DNA of 64,000 nucleotides from Coriolopsis trogii (taxonomy: Eukaryota > Basidiomycota > Agaricomycetes > Polyporales > Polyporaceae): assembly GCA_020543525.1 (NCBI GenBank), contig JAHYIO010000031.1:1-64000 (forward strand). The letters run 5' to 3'. Position 1 is the first letter of the stretch, and every line of letters starts with the position of its first letter. Below the pieces are notes generated by a model. The model made no database searches. It worked only from the letters and a program-made list of their open reading frames with translations, and had not been told where the DNA came from. The position numbers were made by a program, and so were the translations under genes. This document shows, one piece after another, positions 36,101 through 47,621 of the stretch.

Positions 36101-36185
36101 GATTGCAGGTCAGGTCCGGGATGCGGTGGAGGACGCTAGCGTGCAGTTCCTGACCGACCAACTCCGTGTCTTTGTGGTTGAATAG
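33178..36185 (+). CDS. Family C protein (intact)
   Basis: 963 residues in three exons: 33178-33194, 33247-35843 and 35908-36185. The very short first exon (MELST plus part of a codon) is supported by GTAAGT and CACAG sites and by the same arrangement in paralogue D. Blocks shared with D: INPS, then GRD.RKALWV, ELAYML, WPLP.E.KY, a DLSPG.RVG..C block, a short Pro-rich linker, GESY.EFF.RR, QKRYDSF..EWDIC, RGGI.WR.AME, and MSWWP near the C-terminus. The middle (about 450-540) is acidic and Ser/Pro-rich. No known catalytic motif, signal peptide or membrane segment was seen. My recollection, not checked, is that such proteins occur as expanded families in agaricomycetes. It faces away from helicase B across a 2.8-kb intergenic region whose shared motif is also found at genes B and E. 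Confidence 0.82.
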
Positions 36186-37048
36186 GTGAGGTGCTTTGCC
36201 TATGTGTTACCATTTCTCCATACATTCAGACTGATGATTGTTTCCTCGTTGCTCTATTATATCTTCAGCTAAGCATCAAGCGCCGTGCAGAGGTTGCATC
36301 TCGTGCTCGTGATATTGTACACTCGGACATGTATTCTCGAACATAATGTATCATAGAATGTCTCTCGACAGATTCAATTTGTGTGCTATATCGACAATGG
36401 CATCCTCAACACACCACGCTCGATGCTGCTCTGGGTTGCCTCACCTGAAATGCGGAACACCCACCAGCGGCGTCCAAGACGCCGCAGGTCCCGCATGTGT
36501 GCACATTGGATGCAAGGGTGCAAGTACCACTCCCAGGGGTGACGCGCAGAGTGCGTCTAGGACGCCGCGTGCCTCGCATGGAGCGAGGACGTGGGGGAGC
36601 CATGGCGGATGTGCCCGAGGGAGTAGAAGCGAAGCGCGGTGAGGGGCGTCTTGGACGCCCGGTTCAAAATGGTGTGATTCACACACATGCAATCCAAGCA
36701 CACTGCCCGATCGAGTCTTACGACCAACTGAGTTCTACAGTCTGGGATCCCGTGTGCAGGCCCGCGGTGCAGGGCGTCCAGGACTCCCGCATCTCTGTGT
36801 GTTCCGCATTTCTCGGACCCCCGCGTGCCGGCCCGCGCTGCAGGGCGTCCTGGACTCCCGGATCTCTGCGTGATAAGATTGAGCAACTAGATAAGCGCGA
36901 CCATGTCCCAGATAAGATAACTACAGTGTTAGAACCGCTGCATTAAGACATAAGAACACACTGATTACAATGTCACTCTATACAAGTAAGAAACAATAAT
37001 CCTGCCATATTACTATATGAGTTACCTTTCAATGGTGTGATTTGATAT
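36186..37048. repeat. Downstream of gene C: GC-rich repeats with GGCGTC-NNN-GACGCC variants
   Basis: Copies near 36471, 36552 and 36650, plus degraded GGCGTCC-NG-GACTCCC forms near 36773 and 36846, with flanking ctctgtgtg and gcaggcccgcg words. No gene recognised. Confidence 0.6.
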
Positions 37049-37185
37049 GGCCGCTGCTTAAAAGTCTAAGTTTGGCATTCACAGTGACAGAATATCTATA
37101 CACCAAAGCATGCAAGTTGCATGCTTTGGTGTATAGATATTCTGCCATACTGAGAATGCCAAACTTGGACTTTTAAGCAGCGGCC
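37049..37185. repeat. Near-perfect 137-bp hairpin (foldback element)
   Basis: Arms of about 67-69 bp start with GGCCGCTGCTTAAAAGTC on both sides and meet at gcatgcaa-g-ttgcatgc. There are only a few mismatches and a 2-bp indel. No loop and no coding sequence. Probably a MITE; a hairpin-RNA precursor is an alternative. No clear target duplication. Confidence 0.85.
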
Positions 37186-37550
37186 ACGATCAGAGTGCAA
37201 TGGGGGATTTATTGTATGCTGTTTGCCTATAACTGCTATTTCAATTCACTAACCAGAATAAAATCCCAGTCCAGTATATAGATGAACCTAGTGTATTTGA
37301 GTATATAGACATAGTAACTCAGTATAAGTTGAGAATATATGCCTATTTGCTATAGAGTGTAGATATGATGCTGCGTGAGATATTTAAATCTACATGAGTT
37401 GGTACCCATGGCTGTCTGTAGTATCTGTGTGACATACGTGGGACGGGGGTGGGAAAGTCTTATTTAAACCCTAAACTAGGGTTGTAAGACCCTACCCTAG
37501 GGTCTAATCTCAACCCAGGGACCCTCAGAATCTCTCATAACCCTACAATA
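37186..37550. promoter_or_regulatory. Upstream region of gene D with an element-end sequence
   Basis: The last 110 bp (from about 37445: tatttaaaccctaa, then ccctaggg words, then atctctcataaccct) match the start of the AT-rich element at about 41512-41600. The first ATG follows immediately. Gene D may have taken its leader from the element, or the element carried it. Confidence 0.5.
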
Positions 37551-40401
37551 ATGAGTGCTCCCGCTGCCAGGTATGTTAGAAGTTCTTGCCTATTGTATAC
37601 CAACTGACCAGCTTCTCTGTCTACTAGTACAAACGCTCCCCGCCGTGCCTTCGAATACAATAACAGATGGTACACGGTCATCAATCCCTCCGCTGCCGAG
37701 TCAGTCCCTCCCGTGTACGCCATCGGGGAACCCCAGCGGAGCCTCGAAGGGAGGGACTTCCGCAAAGCGCTCTGGGTGGTCGACAAGGCTCCCGAGCTCG
37801 CGTACATGCTCAAGCGGTACGACAATGAGAGCACGTTCATCGCGCGGCTGAACGTGGACATCCGGGAGATAAGGATCATCGAGGTCGAAGGCGGGTTTCG
37901 CCTCACGGACCAGCTCATGGCTCGATGGGGCGACCTCGAGCGGTCCCTCACCCACATCAGCGGGATTCTTTTCTCGGCGGCACACGGTAAACCCGAGGCC
38001 AAGATTCCTTTCGACTCCCACTGGCCCCTCCCGCACGAGTTGGGGTACAAGAAAATCCATCGCTCGCGGCAGGCAGCACAAGCCGCATGTAGCCAGTCTC
38101 GGGACGCCTGCGCGATCCTCGCCGCGCGTTGCGCAATGGGCGTAGCACTGTGTAGCGACAATTCAGACCAGGACCCTCCCCGCTGGGTACACGCACTGCT
38201 CCGCGCGAACGTCCCTGCGGCCTGGGTCGACCTCTTCCGCAACTCCCGCATCTCCGACTTGTCGCCCGGTTTGCGCGTGGGATGCTACGTGTATCCCGGT
38301 GCTGGACCAGCTCGCACACCGTGGATGGAGCATGTCCCCTGCATGATCCGCGCTGGCCTCCCGGTGTACATCATTTGGCCAGCGAGGGAGTCCATCTCGG
38401 CTGTATTGGCCGAGTTCCCTTTCCTCCAGCCCTACTTCCCCCCCACGCTGCAACATTTCATCCACATACCTCCGGTTGCAGAAGGGCGGGTGGTGTACGT
38501 CCACGGCCAAGCACGTGTGGTTGGGGCGGAGATGTTCTTCCGGTGGCCTCCCGCCCAGCCAGCCCCTCCCGCCCAGCAAGCCCCTCCCGCCCAGCCAGCC
38601 CCTCCCGCCCAGCAAGCCCCTCCCGCCCAGCCAGCCCCTCCCGCCCAGCCAGCCCCTCCCGCCCAGCCAGCCCCTCCCGCCCAGCAAGCCCCTCCCGCCC
38701 AGCCAGTTGTCTCCGAGGGGGTAACAAAACCTCACGGACCTGGGCAACGGGAGGGCGAGTCGTATCTGGAGTTCTTTGCTCGACGCGCGGCGCAAAACGC
38801 GCAAGCAGCAAAGAACGAGAGTCCGGAGTCGCGCGCGCGCCGTCTCAAGCAGGAGGAGATCGCCAAGACGTTCAAACAGCCGACTCGCCCCACGAGAGTC
38901 TACCTCTGGAAGGAGTATATCGACATCAATATGACCTCCAATCCAGAGTGGTGGGAACTCGACTACCGGTCGGTAGTCGGCCGCCAGGCTATCCAGGACG
39001 TGTGGGGCATGTATAGTCAGCGGCAGAAGAGGTACGACTCTTTCGCTGATGAATGGGACATCTGCGCCAGGCGAGGAGGGCGGCGACGACGACGACGACC
39101 CCGACGACTGGGACGCAGACGGCTACCCCACCGCCGACCCCGCTGTCGCCGGGCCCAGCAGCAGCCAGGCAAACGAGGCGCCCCCGACACCCGTTGCTGC
39201 ATCCTTCCGCACGGACCTTGAGGCATATTACCAGCGCGAGGACATCGAGTACGCTCCTTTCATGGCTCACGTTGATGTCATCCTTCGTCAATGCTTCGGT
39301 CTCATTTGGTCTGAGCCACCGCCACCACAACCCATCAAGAAGTACCCCGTCGAGCAGCTTGCCAAGACACTCGGCTATCTCGACGAGGACCTCAAGATCG
39401 AGGAGTCGAAGGTCCAGTGCCTGTGTCCCTTCATCCATGCCCTCCTGGAGAAGAGCCCTCTGCCACCAGTCCTCTGGGACTGTGCGCCCGCCAATCCCGA
39501 GTACCTCCTGCTCCCTCACCGCCAGCATCCGAAAATGACCGTTCGTGTCATGGAGCTGAACAGTCTGCCCATGTACCGCGTCCGGTACAAAGACGACAAG
39601 TCCTCGAGCTTATGGGATCTAATGCTGTATAGTCCTGCCAGCGTCCTCCAGCTCTACCGGCAACACAGCATCAAGACAAGCCAGGAGGCCGCTCGATATG
39701 TGAGCAAGTACGGCATCGCACACCAGACGCTGTACACCCCATCGCCGCGCGATCCCATTTCACTGGCCCCTCCCATTCGAGCGGTTCTCAGGTGGCGCGC
39801 TCACAACACTATCTTCAATAGGTACGACTACGCTGCGTACGAAACTCGCGCACGGGACATCCTGAGCAGTCCTCGTGCGCAAGCTGCTATTCAAAGAGGA
39901 GGTATCATCTGGCGCCTGGCTATGGAGCTCACGCAGGGGAACCTCGCCGATCTCGCAGCTGAAGGTCCCTCTCTCGACGTGCTGGTGCATGGCAAAGCCT
40001 TCCGACCGACGCGAGGTAATGACAGTTACGATGACGAGCTCTCCCCAGATAAGCTCCATGTCATCTGTGGTATCTATCGCGTGTTTATCGGTAAGTTCCC
40101 CTCACATATATATTATTATCGACTAATATTGTGCTGCAGACCAACGCCAAAACGTGAACGACGTGTACCTCATGTCATGGTGGCCCAGGTGCGACACTTG
40201 GGACAAGTATAGCCTCAATGTCGGCTATTGGACGCCGTACTGCGAGTCAACCACCTCAAGGCCATCCGCAATGGGACGTTTCAGCTTCGCACCGCCACGC
40301 ATTGGCGACGCTCGCTGAAGCACGCGATCACAGCGCAGAAGGTGCAGAAGGGACTGGACGACAGGGCAAAGGACTTCCTGGCGAACAATCGGCTTGACTG
40401 A
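37551..40401 (+). pseudogene. Family C paralogue D, two frameshifts
   Basis: Start MSAPAAS at 37551. Intron 37571-37627 (GTATGT...CTAG), then a large exon collinear with gene C: INPS, GRDFRKALWVV, ELAYMLK, DLSPGLRVG, GESYLEFFARR, QKRYDSF. The Pro-Ala-Gln linker is expanded by 18-bp repeats (38555-38705). At about 39060-39075, right after the EWDIC block, the frame shifts; the downstream frame continues from 39049 with GDDDDDPDDWD and later RGGIIWRLAME. An intron follows near 40091 (GTAAGT...GCAG) and then MSWWPR. Near 40245 a second shift is needed to read the last block (RVNHLKAIRNG...QKVQKG), which aligns with the C-terminus of gene C and ends at 40401. No intron explains either shift. It is either a decaying gene or has assembly errors. 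Confidence 0.7.
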
Positions 40402-41510
40402 CGGTGAGTTCGGACGGACTGGCATTCTGTATCTACGCATCGCATGTACTCGGACATGGACTGAACGCTGTATCTACTACGCATCGCATGTACTTGGACT
40501 CTTGAACTGAACATTATAGTTCAATGCATGTATTATATTAATTTCTTATAATTCTGTTCCTTTGACACTCAACCTCGAGTCCCATACGCGCATGAGCCTC
40601 CTCGAGGCCCTCTGTAGTGCAACACCACAAGCGCGCAATTCGCACTACACTGCACGCTCGCAAGCCTCCTCGAGGCCCGTACGCAATGAGTTTCCTCAAG
40701 CCTCATACTCTTGAGGTCCTTTGTAATGCAGCACCACATAGGCACAACTCGTACTGTACTGCACACATGTGAGCCTCCTCCAGCCTCACACACCACCAAA
40801 TTTAGGCAAGGTATCTCTCAACTCTGAAGAGGTTTGCTTTCCAATGTCCCTCACAGTCCCATGTAAATATCTTGATAATTTAATGGCTTTCTGAAAGCTT
40901 GTCATACTCTGAAAGAGGTGGCAGAACAAATGCTCCTCAGGTCTGGAGCTTGTTCACCCCTCAAGAAAAATTTACTCAGCTTGATCTGGATTCCACCAAG
41001 TTTACACACCCAGCTGCAGTGCTTTTGAGCACTTTGCTATGCAGCATTACAAGTATGCAATTAACAATCTACTAAGTGCATGCACACAAGCCTCTTCAAG
41101 CTCTGTATCTGTGTACGCTTTTCTGACCCTATATAATGACAATGATCTTCTCTAGGTGTGAGATACTCTAGGTGGTCTGTTCCTAGGAGCATCTGGTGCA
41201 ACCCAATCATCTAGCCAGCTGTGTGTTCAAGGCCTGGAATAAGCATTCTAAAATGAAGCATAGAAGGATTGTTCACGGTAGGTGTGTTACAATACTAGCA
41301 ATATTATAGTGAACTACTTTTCCACGTTAAGCTCTCAGGAACACTGAAAAATAATGGCTAGCACTTCTCCTTCAATTCAATCAAAATCCTTTGCATAATA
41401 CTAGTAAGAGTAGCATGTTACAAAATATTACTTGATGCGCAGTTGTGGGACTACAAGTGCAGAAGATTGGCTGCTGTGTATGATGCTCAGCAACTCCCTA
41501 TGTGTTCAGA
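40402..41510. other. Intergenic with a degenerate tandem repeat
   Basis: From 40570 to 40790 two to three diverged units share cctcctcgaggcc, taatgcagcaccaca and tactgcac. The rest (40800-41510) is AT-rich with no gene recognised. Confidence 0.5.
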
Positions 41511-42430
41511 GAGATATTTAAACCCTAATTTAGGATTAGGTCCTGCCCAAGCCTAGGGTTTATCCAAGCCTATGAACACCAAATCTCTCTCATAACCCTT
41601 CTACACCCAATAGCTTCAACCCTACACCCAAAACAACCAACTAACCCTTCTTACAACACATAATCAACCCTACTTCCCCGTAACTTCACATACACACTTC
41701 ATAACCCAAAACAATCAATCAACACTTCTTACAATATACAACCAATCCAATACACCACAAACACTACCCTACTCCCTTACCCAACACTCTACAAACCACA
41801 ACCAAATCCTAGCAATCTTTAAATACCTCTTATCCTTATTCCTACTCACCAACCATGCTGCAAATCACCTATCATTCCCCCAACTTATCCCAAACTCCCT
41901 CTCTGCCAACCTACACCACTCATTGCAGTACTATGCCCAGTATACCATCCACCCTATCATGTCCAGCCACACCATGTTGTAGCTTGTTCCCTTGCCCTTC
42001 CTAGCATTCGTAGCATCAAGAACATCTTGAAGGAACAATATGTGGCACTTTCACCAAGCACCCATTAACCCATAGTACCTCACCTGCTTATTCCAGTCCA
42101 AGTACTCTCCTCATTTGTCTTCTTCAGCAGGTCCACCATAGTTGGACAATCCACAATCTTGTGCTCATCTTGCATTGGCTAGTTCTTTCGCCTTGTAATC
42201 TGGCATAATCCACAGTGCCCACAAAATTTGTCCAAAGCCTTCCTTCACCGCTCAACTAGTGGCTCTAGTTGTCCTTCCCTATCCAGCCTTGCCCATTTGG
42301 CAGCCTGTATAGCTTCAGCAAACCCTGCTCCACATTGAACATCATCCTGGGCAGAGCGGTGGCTGGCTGTAGCTATGGTACTAGAAGCTCCTAGAGCAAG
42401 AGTTGTTGAAAGAGCACATGCTCAAACTGC
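41511..42430. mobile_element. AT-rich decayed transposable element, copy 2
   Basis: Matches 15170-16030 in the same orientation. It starts with atttaaaccctaa and ccta..gggttt words. On the minus strand the peptide pattern CGLCQI and LLKKTN is again present with stops. Less AT-rich than copy 1, so copy 1 has decayed further or suffered more C-to-T change. Confidence 0.6.
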
Positions 42431-43230
42431 ACCAACTTGGGGAGATAACACAGTGGAGGAGGACATGGTATACAGCCACAATTCATATACTGTTAGAAAG
42501 CTAGTCTTTGAGGCTACAATATGTCTCCCTTGCCGCCACAGATCCAAGCAACAGGTGGTCGTCAATAGAGCCATGCATAGTAGTTCTGCATAATACTTAT
42601 ACTCATCTGCACCAGGTGGCAAGCCATATCTCCATGATGATCGGGTGCACAGCCACAATCTATATATCGTTGGAAAGCTGTCCTCTGGGGCTACAATTGG
42701 TCTCCCTTGCCACTGCCGATCCGACCAACAGTTGGTCCACAATAGCCCCATCTTTCCCACTGATGACAAACTCAAAACCATAACTCGGCAATGGGCATGC
42801 CATTTCTCCATGGAGATGTGGCGTACAGCCATCTATTATATACTGTTAGAAAGCTATAGACTGGGGCTACAATAAGTTCCCCTTACTACCACAAATCTGA
42901 CCACCTGTTGGTACACTACAGCCCTATCTGTTCAAGGTCCGCATAACACTTGGGACGTGCCTGCGTGAGGTGGCAAGCCATTTCTCCACGGAGACATGGC
43001 ATACAGCCATGTATTATATACCGTTGGAAAGCTATAGACTGGGGCTATAATAAGTTTCCCTTGCCACCACTGATCCGACCAACGGTTGGTCTGCAACAGC
43101 CCCATCTTTCCCACTAATGGCAAAGTCAAAAACTGTAACCCGGCAATGGGCAAGCCATATCTCCGCGGGGATTTATGGTATGGCCTCAGGTAAGGTATCG
43201 TTCGATTTGTATGCATTCTAGCTACAATAA
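42430..43230. repeat. Degenerate tandem repeat, about 177-bp unit
   Basis: The anchor word gttNgaaagct recurs at about 42492, 42669, 42845 and 43023 (spacings about 175-178). Each is followed by ggctacaat and ctcccttgccacc and preceded by gcaagccatatctcc. Fainter relatives occur at 16130-16530 inside copy 1, so the repeat may be part of the same element. Confidence 0.7.
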
Positions 43231-44419
43231 CGCCCCCTTGCCACCACGGATCCAAGCAGCCATTGCGCAGCTACTGCCCAAACACTTTTGCCACCTCTGC
43301 ACCTTGGGGCAAAGTGCACGGCGCATAACATTTCGCCGAGCAGGGCTGTCGACACAGATTCAGCAGGCTGCTGGGGCAATTGTGGTGCATTCTAGGATGG
43401 GTTGTAGAGCACGGGACCACCCCATGTGTTCAAGAGATCGTCGGGGTATCCTGAGAAGGCCATTGCGAGGGGGGTCGATTATATTAGAGCAGGAGGCTGT
43501 TGAGCACTGTGGGCACTAAATAGAAGTTGAAAAGGGTTGGACAGATGGCTCCCACACGATTTACGTATGGGCGGCGATCAGATGGGGATAAGTCAGATAA
43601 AGAGTGTGTGAGCAGTGGAATCAAACTGTAATGGGTGCATCAGGAACTGAGGGTAGGAGACCGAGGAGAGACAGACAGCAGACAGACAGAGAGACAGAGA
43701 GAGAGAGGGCAGGGGGCCCGAGACTGGTATTGATTCCACGAGAGGCACGAACCAGCGTGTATAGGACTATATACGAGAGGGCTATTGATGGTGGCAGCCA
43801 CAAGCGAGGTAAACAGATACAAAGGGAGTCGGGGGACGTCCGTGCGTGATGTCGCGGTCTACAGAAAAGATAAGTACATCACAGGACCGTATCTACAAGT
43901 GACCATAAGGCTCATGTAATGGTGGGGCTGTTACACTTCATTTGCTTACTCATACACTCATCCTTCCAGAATATAAGGCAGTCTGTTGGCTCCTCTGCTC
44001 TTCACTTGTTTGCTTACTGACTGCAGAGTAAGTCCCACACCTTACTTATGCTCTACTTACTAGTACTTGTAGTCTCCCTTTTGTGTGACTTACAGGTCAC
44101 TCCAAGCCTTCCAGGTCCAGAGTTCATGAGTAGCAGCCACTAGCCAATGCTGTGATAAGATGGCTCATTAGACAGATATTTAAATGATCATTTTCTGGCC
44201 CCAATTATAGTCAGAGGCCTTCAGGCCCGCTCAACAATTCTCAGACATCTGCAGACATTCTCAGAAGTTTCAAGGTCACAGACCTTGTCCTACTGTTGGA
44301 GCACGCGCCGAAAGGGCTTTGCGAGAACAATGCACAAAGGGAAGATGACTCGAACGCGCCGATATAGTCTACACACGTCTCCCGCCGTCCGCACGATGAC
44401 AGCCGCAGCACAACTCTGC
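43231..44419. other. Intergenic, boundary to the gene-dense part
   Basis: A GACA/GA simple repeat at about 43665-43712. No gene recognised. Confidence 0.45.
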
Positions 44420-47373
44420 CTAGCTCCTCTCCTCAACCGACGCCCCGGACTCCGCATCCACCCTCACATCCGCAGCCACGTCCACCAACTCGCCCTCACT
44501 CGACGACCCCTCGCTCACCGTCTGCACCTCGTCCCTCCCCGCAACACCCTTCCCGCGCTCCCTCTCGCCTCCGCCTTCACGACTGCTACTCGCATCCCCA
44601 CCCTCGCCGGCACCCCCACTCCCAGCCGCGCGCCGCGCGCCCGTCTGGGGCAAGACGCTCCTCACCCTCGTCAGTTCCTCCACACACCTATACACCGCCG
44701 CCGACACGCCCTCGAGCACGCGCAACCGCTCGTCGATCGCTTCCCTCGTGAGCCTGTCCAACCGCGCGAGCTGCTCGTCGGTCAGCGTAGGGGGGAGCTC
44801 GCTCAGCGTCGCCGCCGCTCTCGGCGGACGGGCGGACCGCTCCCGAGCACTCGGTTGCGACTGCGACTGGTAGGCTGGCGGACGGTGTGCGTGCGAAGGG
44901 GGGTTGAAGTACCGGTTGTAGGGCCCATAGTATGAGAGTGGAGGTGGCGGATGGACGAGGCTGGGGTCGTACAATGGAATGAGTGAGGGGAGAGGCGGAA
45001 GAGACGGTGGCGTAGATGTTCCCTGCGCCTGCGAGACGGGTGGCTCTGTCGCTACAGATGCAGAACGTGACGACGTGGAAGTTCTTGCCGCGATGGAAGA
45101 TGCAGACGCCTCTGGACTTGTCGTGGACACACTCGTGCTCCGACCCAAACCAACACTGTCGTCCGTCGCCGAGGACGATGAAGCAGTCGCAGGCGCAGCC
45201 GGACCGTTCAGTCGCCGACGTAGCGCCGCCAAAGCAGCGGCAGCACGCGGGTCACTCGGTGTAGACGCACTCGCCTCGGGTGAAGATGCGCGTTCCTCTG
45301 CCGTAGTCGTAGTCGTAGGAATGGACACCTGCTCGGCACGCGCCCGCTCGCCTGTCGGTGTCCTCGTCTCATCAACCGCGACCGTAGGCGTAGGCGCTGG
45401 CTGTCCTGCCTCAGGTGCCGCTGGCGCCTGCCCGGGCTGCGGTGCGTACCAGCGCGGATCTCCCCATGGCTGCCACGCCTGTCCAGGACCGTAGAAGCCC
45501 CTGAAGACGGGCTGCGGCTGCATCTGCAGTTGTGGGGCCTGGCCCGGTACGGCGTGTTGCCATCCCGGCATAGGTCCGTAGAATGGAGGAGGTGGTGCTT
45601 GACCGGCGACCGGTGCACCCCAACCGGCGTGAGGCTGCGGGGGCGGTAGCGGCTGCTGCTGAGGCTGCTGTTGCAAGCCAGGGACGACGCCCTGTACGAA
45701 TGGACCTTGTGCACCTGGGAAGCGTGCGTCGAGCGCGGGAGGCTGAGGGATACCTAGGAAGCGCGCAACCCAACCGAGAGGTTGTTGGGCCGGTCCTGCG
45801 GCGCCTGGCTGCGCTGCTGGTGCACCTGGTAGCGGAGCAGCACCTGGACGAGGCTGGGCGGCTGCCGCTTGACGTTGGCCGGGCGTCTGGTTTTGTGGCG
45901 TGTTGTTCTCCAGGACGGTGCGACGGCTGCGAACGTGAATGAGTGAGGTGAGACTACGCTGGAGATCTCCGAGACTACAGAGGGAGGCTAACCATGTCGG
46001 GCAGCTTTGCTGCCGTTCAAGCCACGATCGCAGGCACTGAAAGTGAAAGATGTGCCCACAGGGGAGCTTCTTGGGCGTCATGTTGGGACCATCAGCGGGC
46101 GACGGTTGCTGCTGTTGAGGAGCGCCGTCCGTAGGTTGAGGTTCTGCAGCCGGCGTATTGGATGCGGTACGGGATTGCATCTCCTCACGGCAGATGATGC
46201 AAGTGCGATCGGACATCTCCGCGAGGTCGGCTTCGGTTGCGTCTGGATATCTCCGGTCCATGTCGCGGGTAGCGTTGTGGTAGCGAACGAGCGCGCGTAG
46301 ACGGGTGATGAAGGACCGGGCGGTGATGAATACGTCACGGATGATGTTGAGAGGCAAGCCGTAGAAGGTGAGGATGATCATGAAGAACGTCATGTAGGTT
46401 GCGAGCTTGAGAAAGTCTGGGTCGGATGGAGAGAGGATGAGGGCGTGAGGAAGGTGAAGGGGACGGACACGGCATACCGGTGAGGAGTTCGATGTAGAAG
46501 ATGTACATGCTCTTGTTCTCCCATGGGGGTGCGTTCTCACCACCGCGTGTGCGCGCTCGGCGGAGATCGAGAAGGGAGAGGGTGTACCGTAGGAATGCGT
46601 TGAGAGCGCTCGCGAGAAGAATGGCGTACTGGGACACGTTAACGGGAGAAGGATGGAAATATTTGAAATGGAGACTCACCTCGCTAGCGAAGAGGACCAT
46701 GCCTCCTACGCCATTTGTGAGAGTGCTCTCGACTGCAAAGGCAAACATGACGGTGTCGACGGCCCAGAGGGAGAAGAAGAGGGCGTTGATGCGGACATGG
46801 AAGAGGGTAGGAGGGCCGGGATAAGTCGTTTGGTCCATCTGTGGGAGGATGAGTGGCGAAAGGGGAGCGAGAAAGGAGAGGTAACGGACGGATTCGACGC
46901 GGTCTGCCATGAGCCAGTGGAAGCACTTGACGAAGAGGAGGAAACCGAACATGAGGAGGAAGGGGACATCGAACTCGTCGCGAAAGATGGTGAAGGCGAG
47001 GAGAGACTCGGTGACGAACATCCATGTTTGGTCGTAGAGACGCTTGAGAGAATTGAACGACTGAGGGAAGGAGTCGCACAGAGGACGGCTTACCTCGACC
47101 TCGCGAGGCTGGAGAGAGCCAAAGAAGACTTTCTGCAGGACGCGACCAAAGAGGAGGGCGCAAATGAAGCCAAAGTTGGAGAGGACCTGGGATGGGGGTG
47201 AGAGACAGGGAGACGGCGGGAGGAGAGAGACGTACGAGGACACTGCGGCTGCTCCTGGACAAGTAGATGGAGACAGAGTAAAAGTTGCTCTGGGCGCGGC
47301 AGGCGTTGGCGATCGTGGCGGCGACGGCGAAGGTGCTGAAGACGCAGTAGAGAAAGATCCTGTTGGAGGTCAT
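44420..47373 (-). CDS. HRD1: HRD1/synoviolin-type ER-membrane E3 ubiquitin ligase
   Basis: RING ubiquitin ligase of ER-associated degradation, about 870 residues in seven or eight exons. The start at 47373 (MTSNRIFLYC) places the first membrane helix at the N-terminus as in the family; an in-frame ATG 51 bp upstream is less likely. Hydrophobic segments fill the first 280 residues, with family-like blocks KVFFG, LLAFTIFRDEF, KCFHWLMADRVE and ENKSMYIFYIELLTG. The RING-H2 follows: CIICREE, LPCGHIFHFQCLRSW, RQQSCPTC (the last Cys is rebuilt across an intron). About 30 Gln/Pro-rich residues are inserted between the second and third zinc ligands. The C-terminal half is low-complexity Pro/Gln/Ser with one predicted helical segment (LTDEQLARLDRLTREAIDE). 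Membrane topology and ERAD role are inferred from the family. Confidence 0.93.
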
Positions 47374-47606
47374 GGCGGCCGTGAGAGGCTGCACGCGTTG
47401 TCGGAGGACATCGTGGATCGGCATTCCAGACTAGGCAGGCCGCGACGACGACGGTGAGGACGACGGCGAGGGCGACGGTGAGGACGATGTGGAGAGGGAC
47501 TGGGGCAGCGGCCAGGCGGTGGCCACCGACGCGTGACGCCATCCGACGTGGCCTCTCATCACGTGCATGTCACGCTGTCACTGTCACCGCGAACGAGTTG
47601 TAGGTC
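47374..47606. promoter_or_regulatory. Upstream region of HRD1
   Basis: Short GC-rich region between the HRD1 start codon and the SINE-like element. No specific promoter element identified. Confidence 0.35.
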
Positions 47607-47621
47607 CACGTCGATCACCGC

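Noticed and set aside
44285..45942. Plus-strand open frames opposite HRD1
   Set aside because: Shadow frames; the minus strand carries the RING domain and membrane segments with good splice sites.
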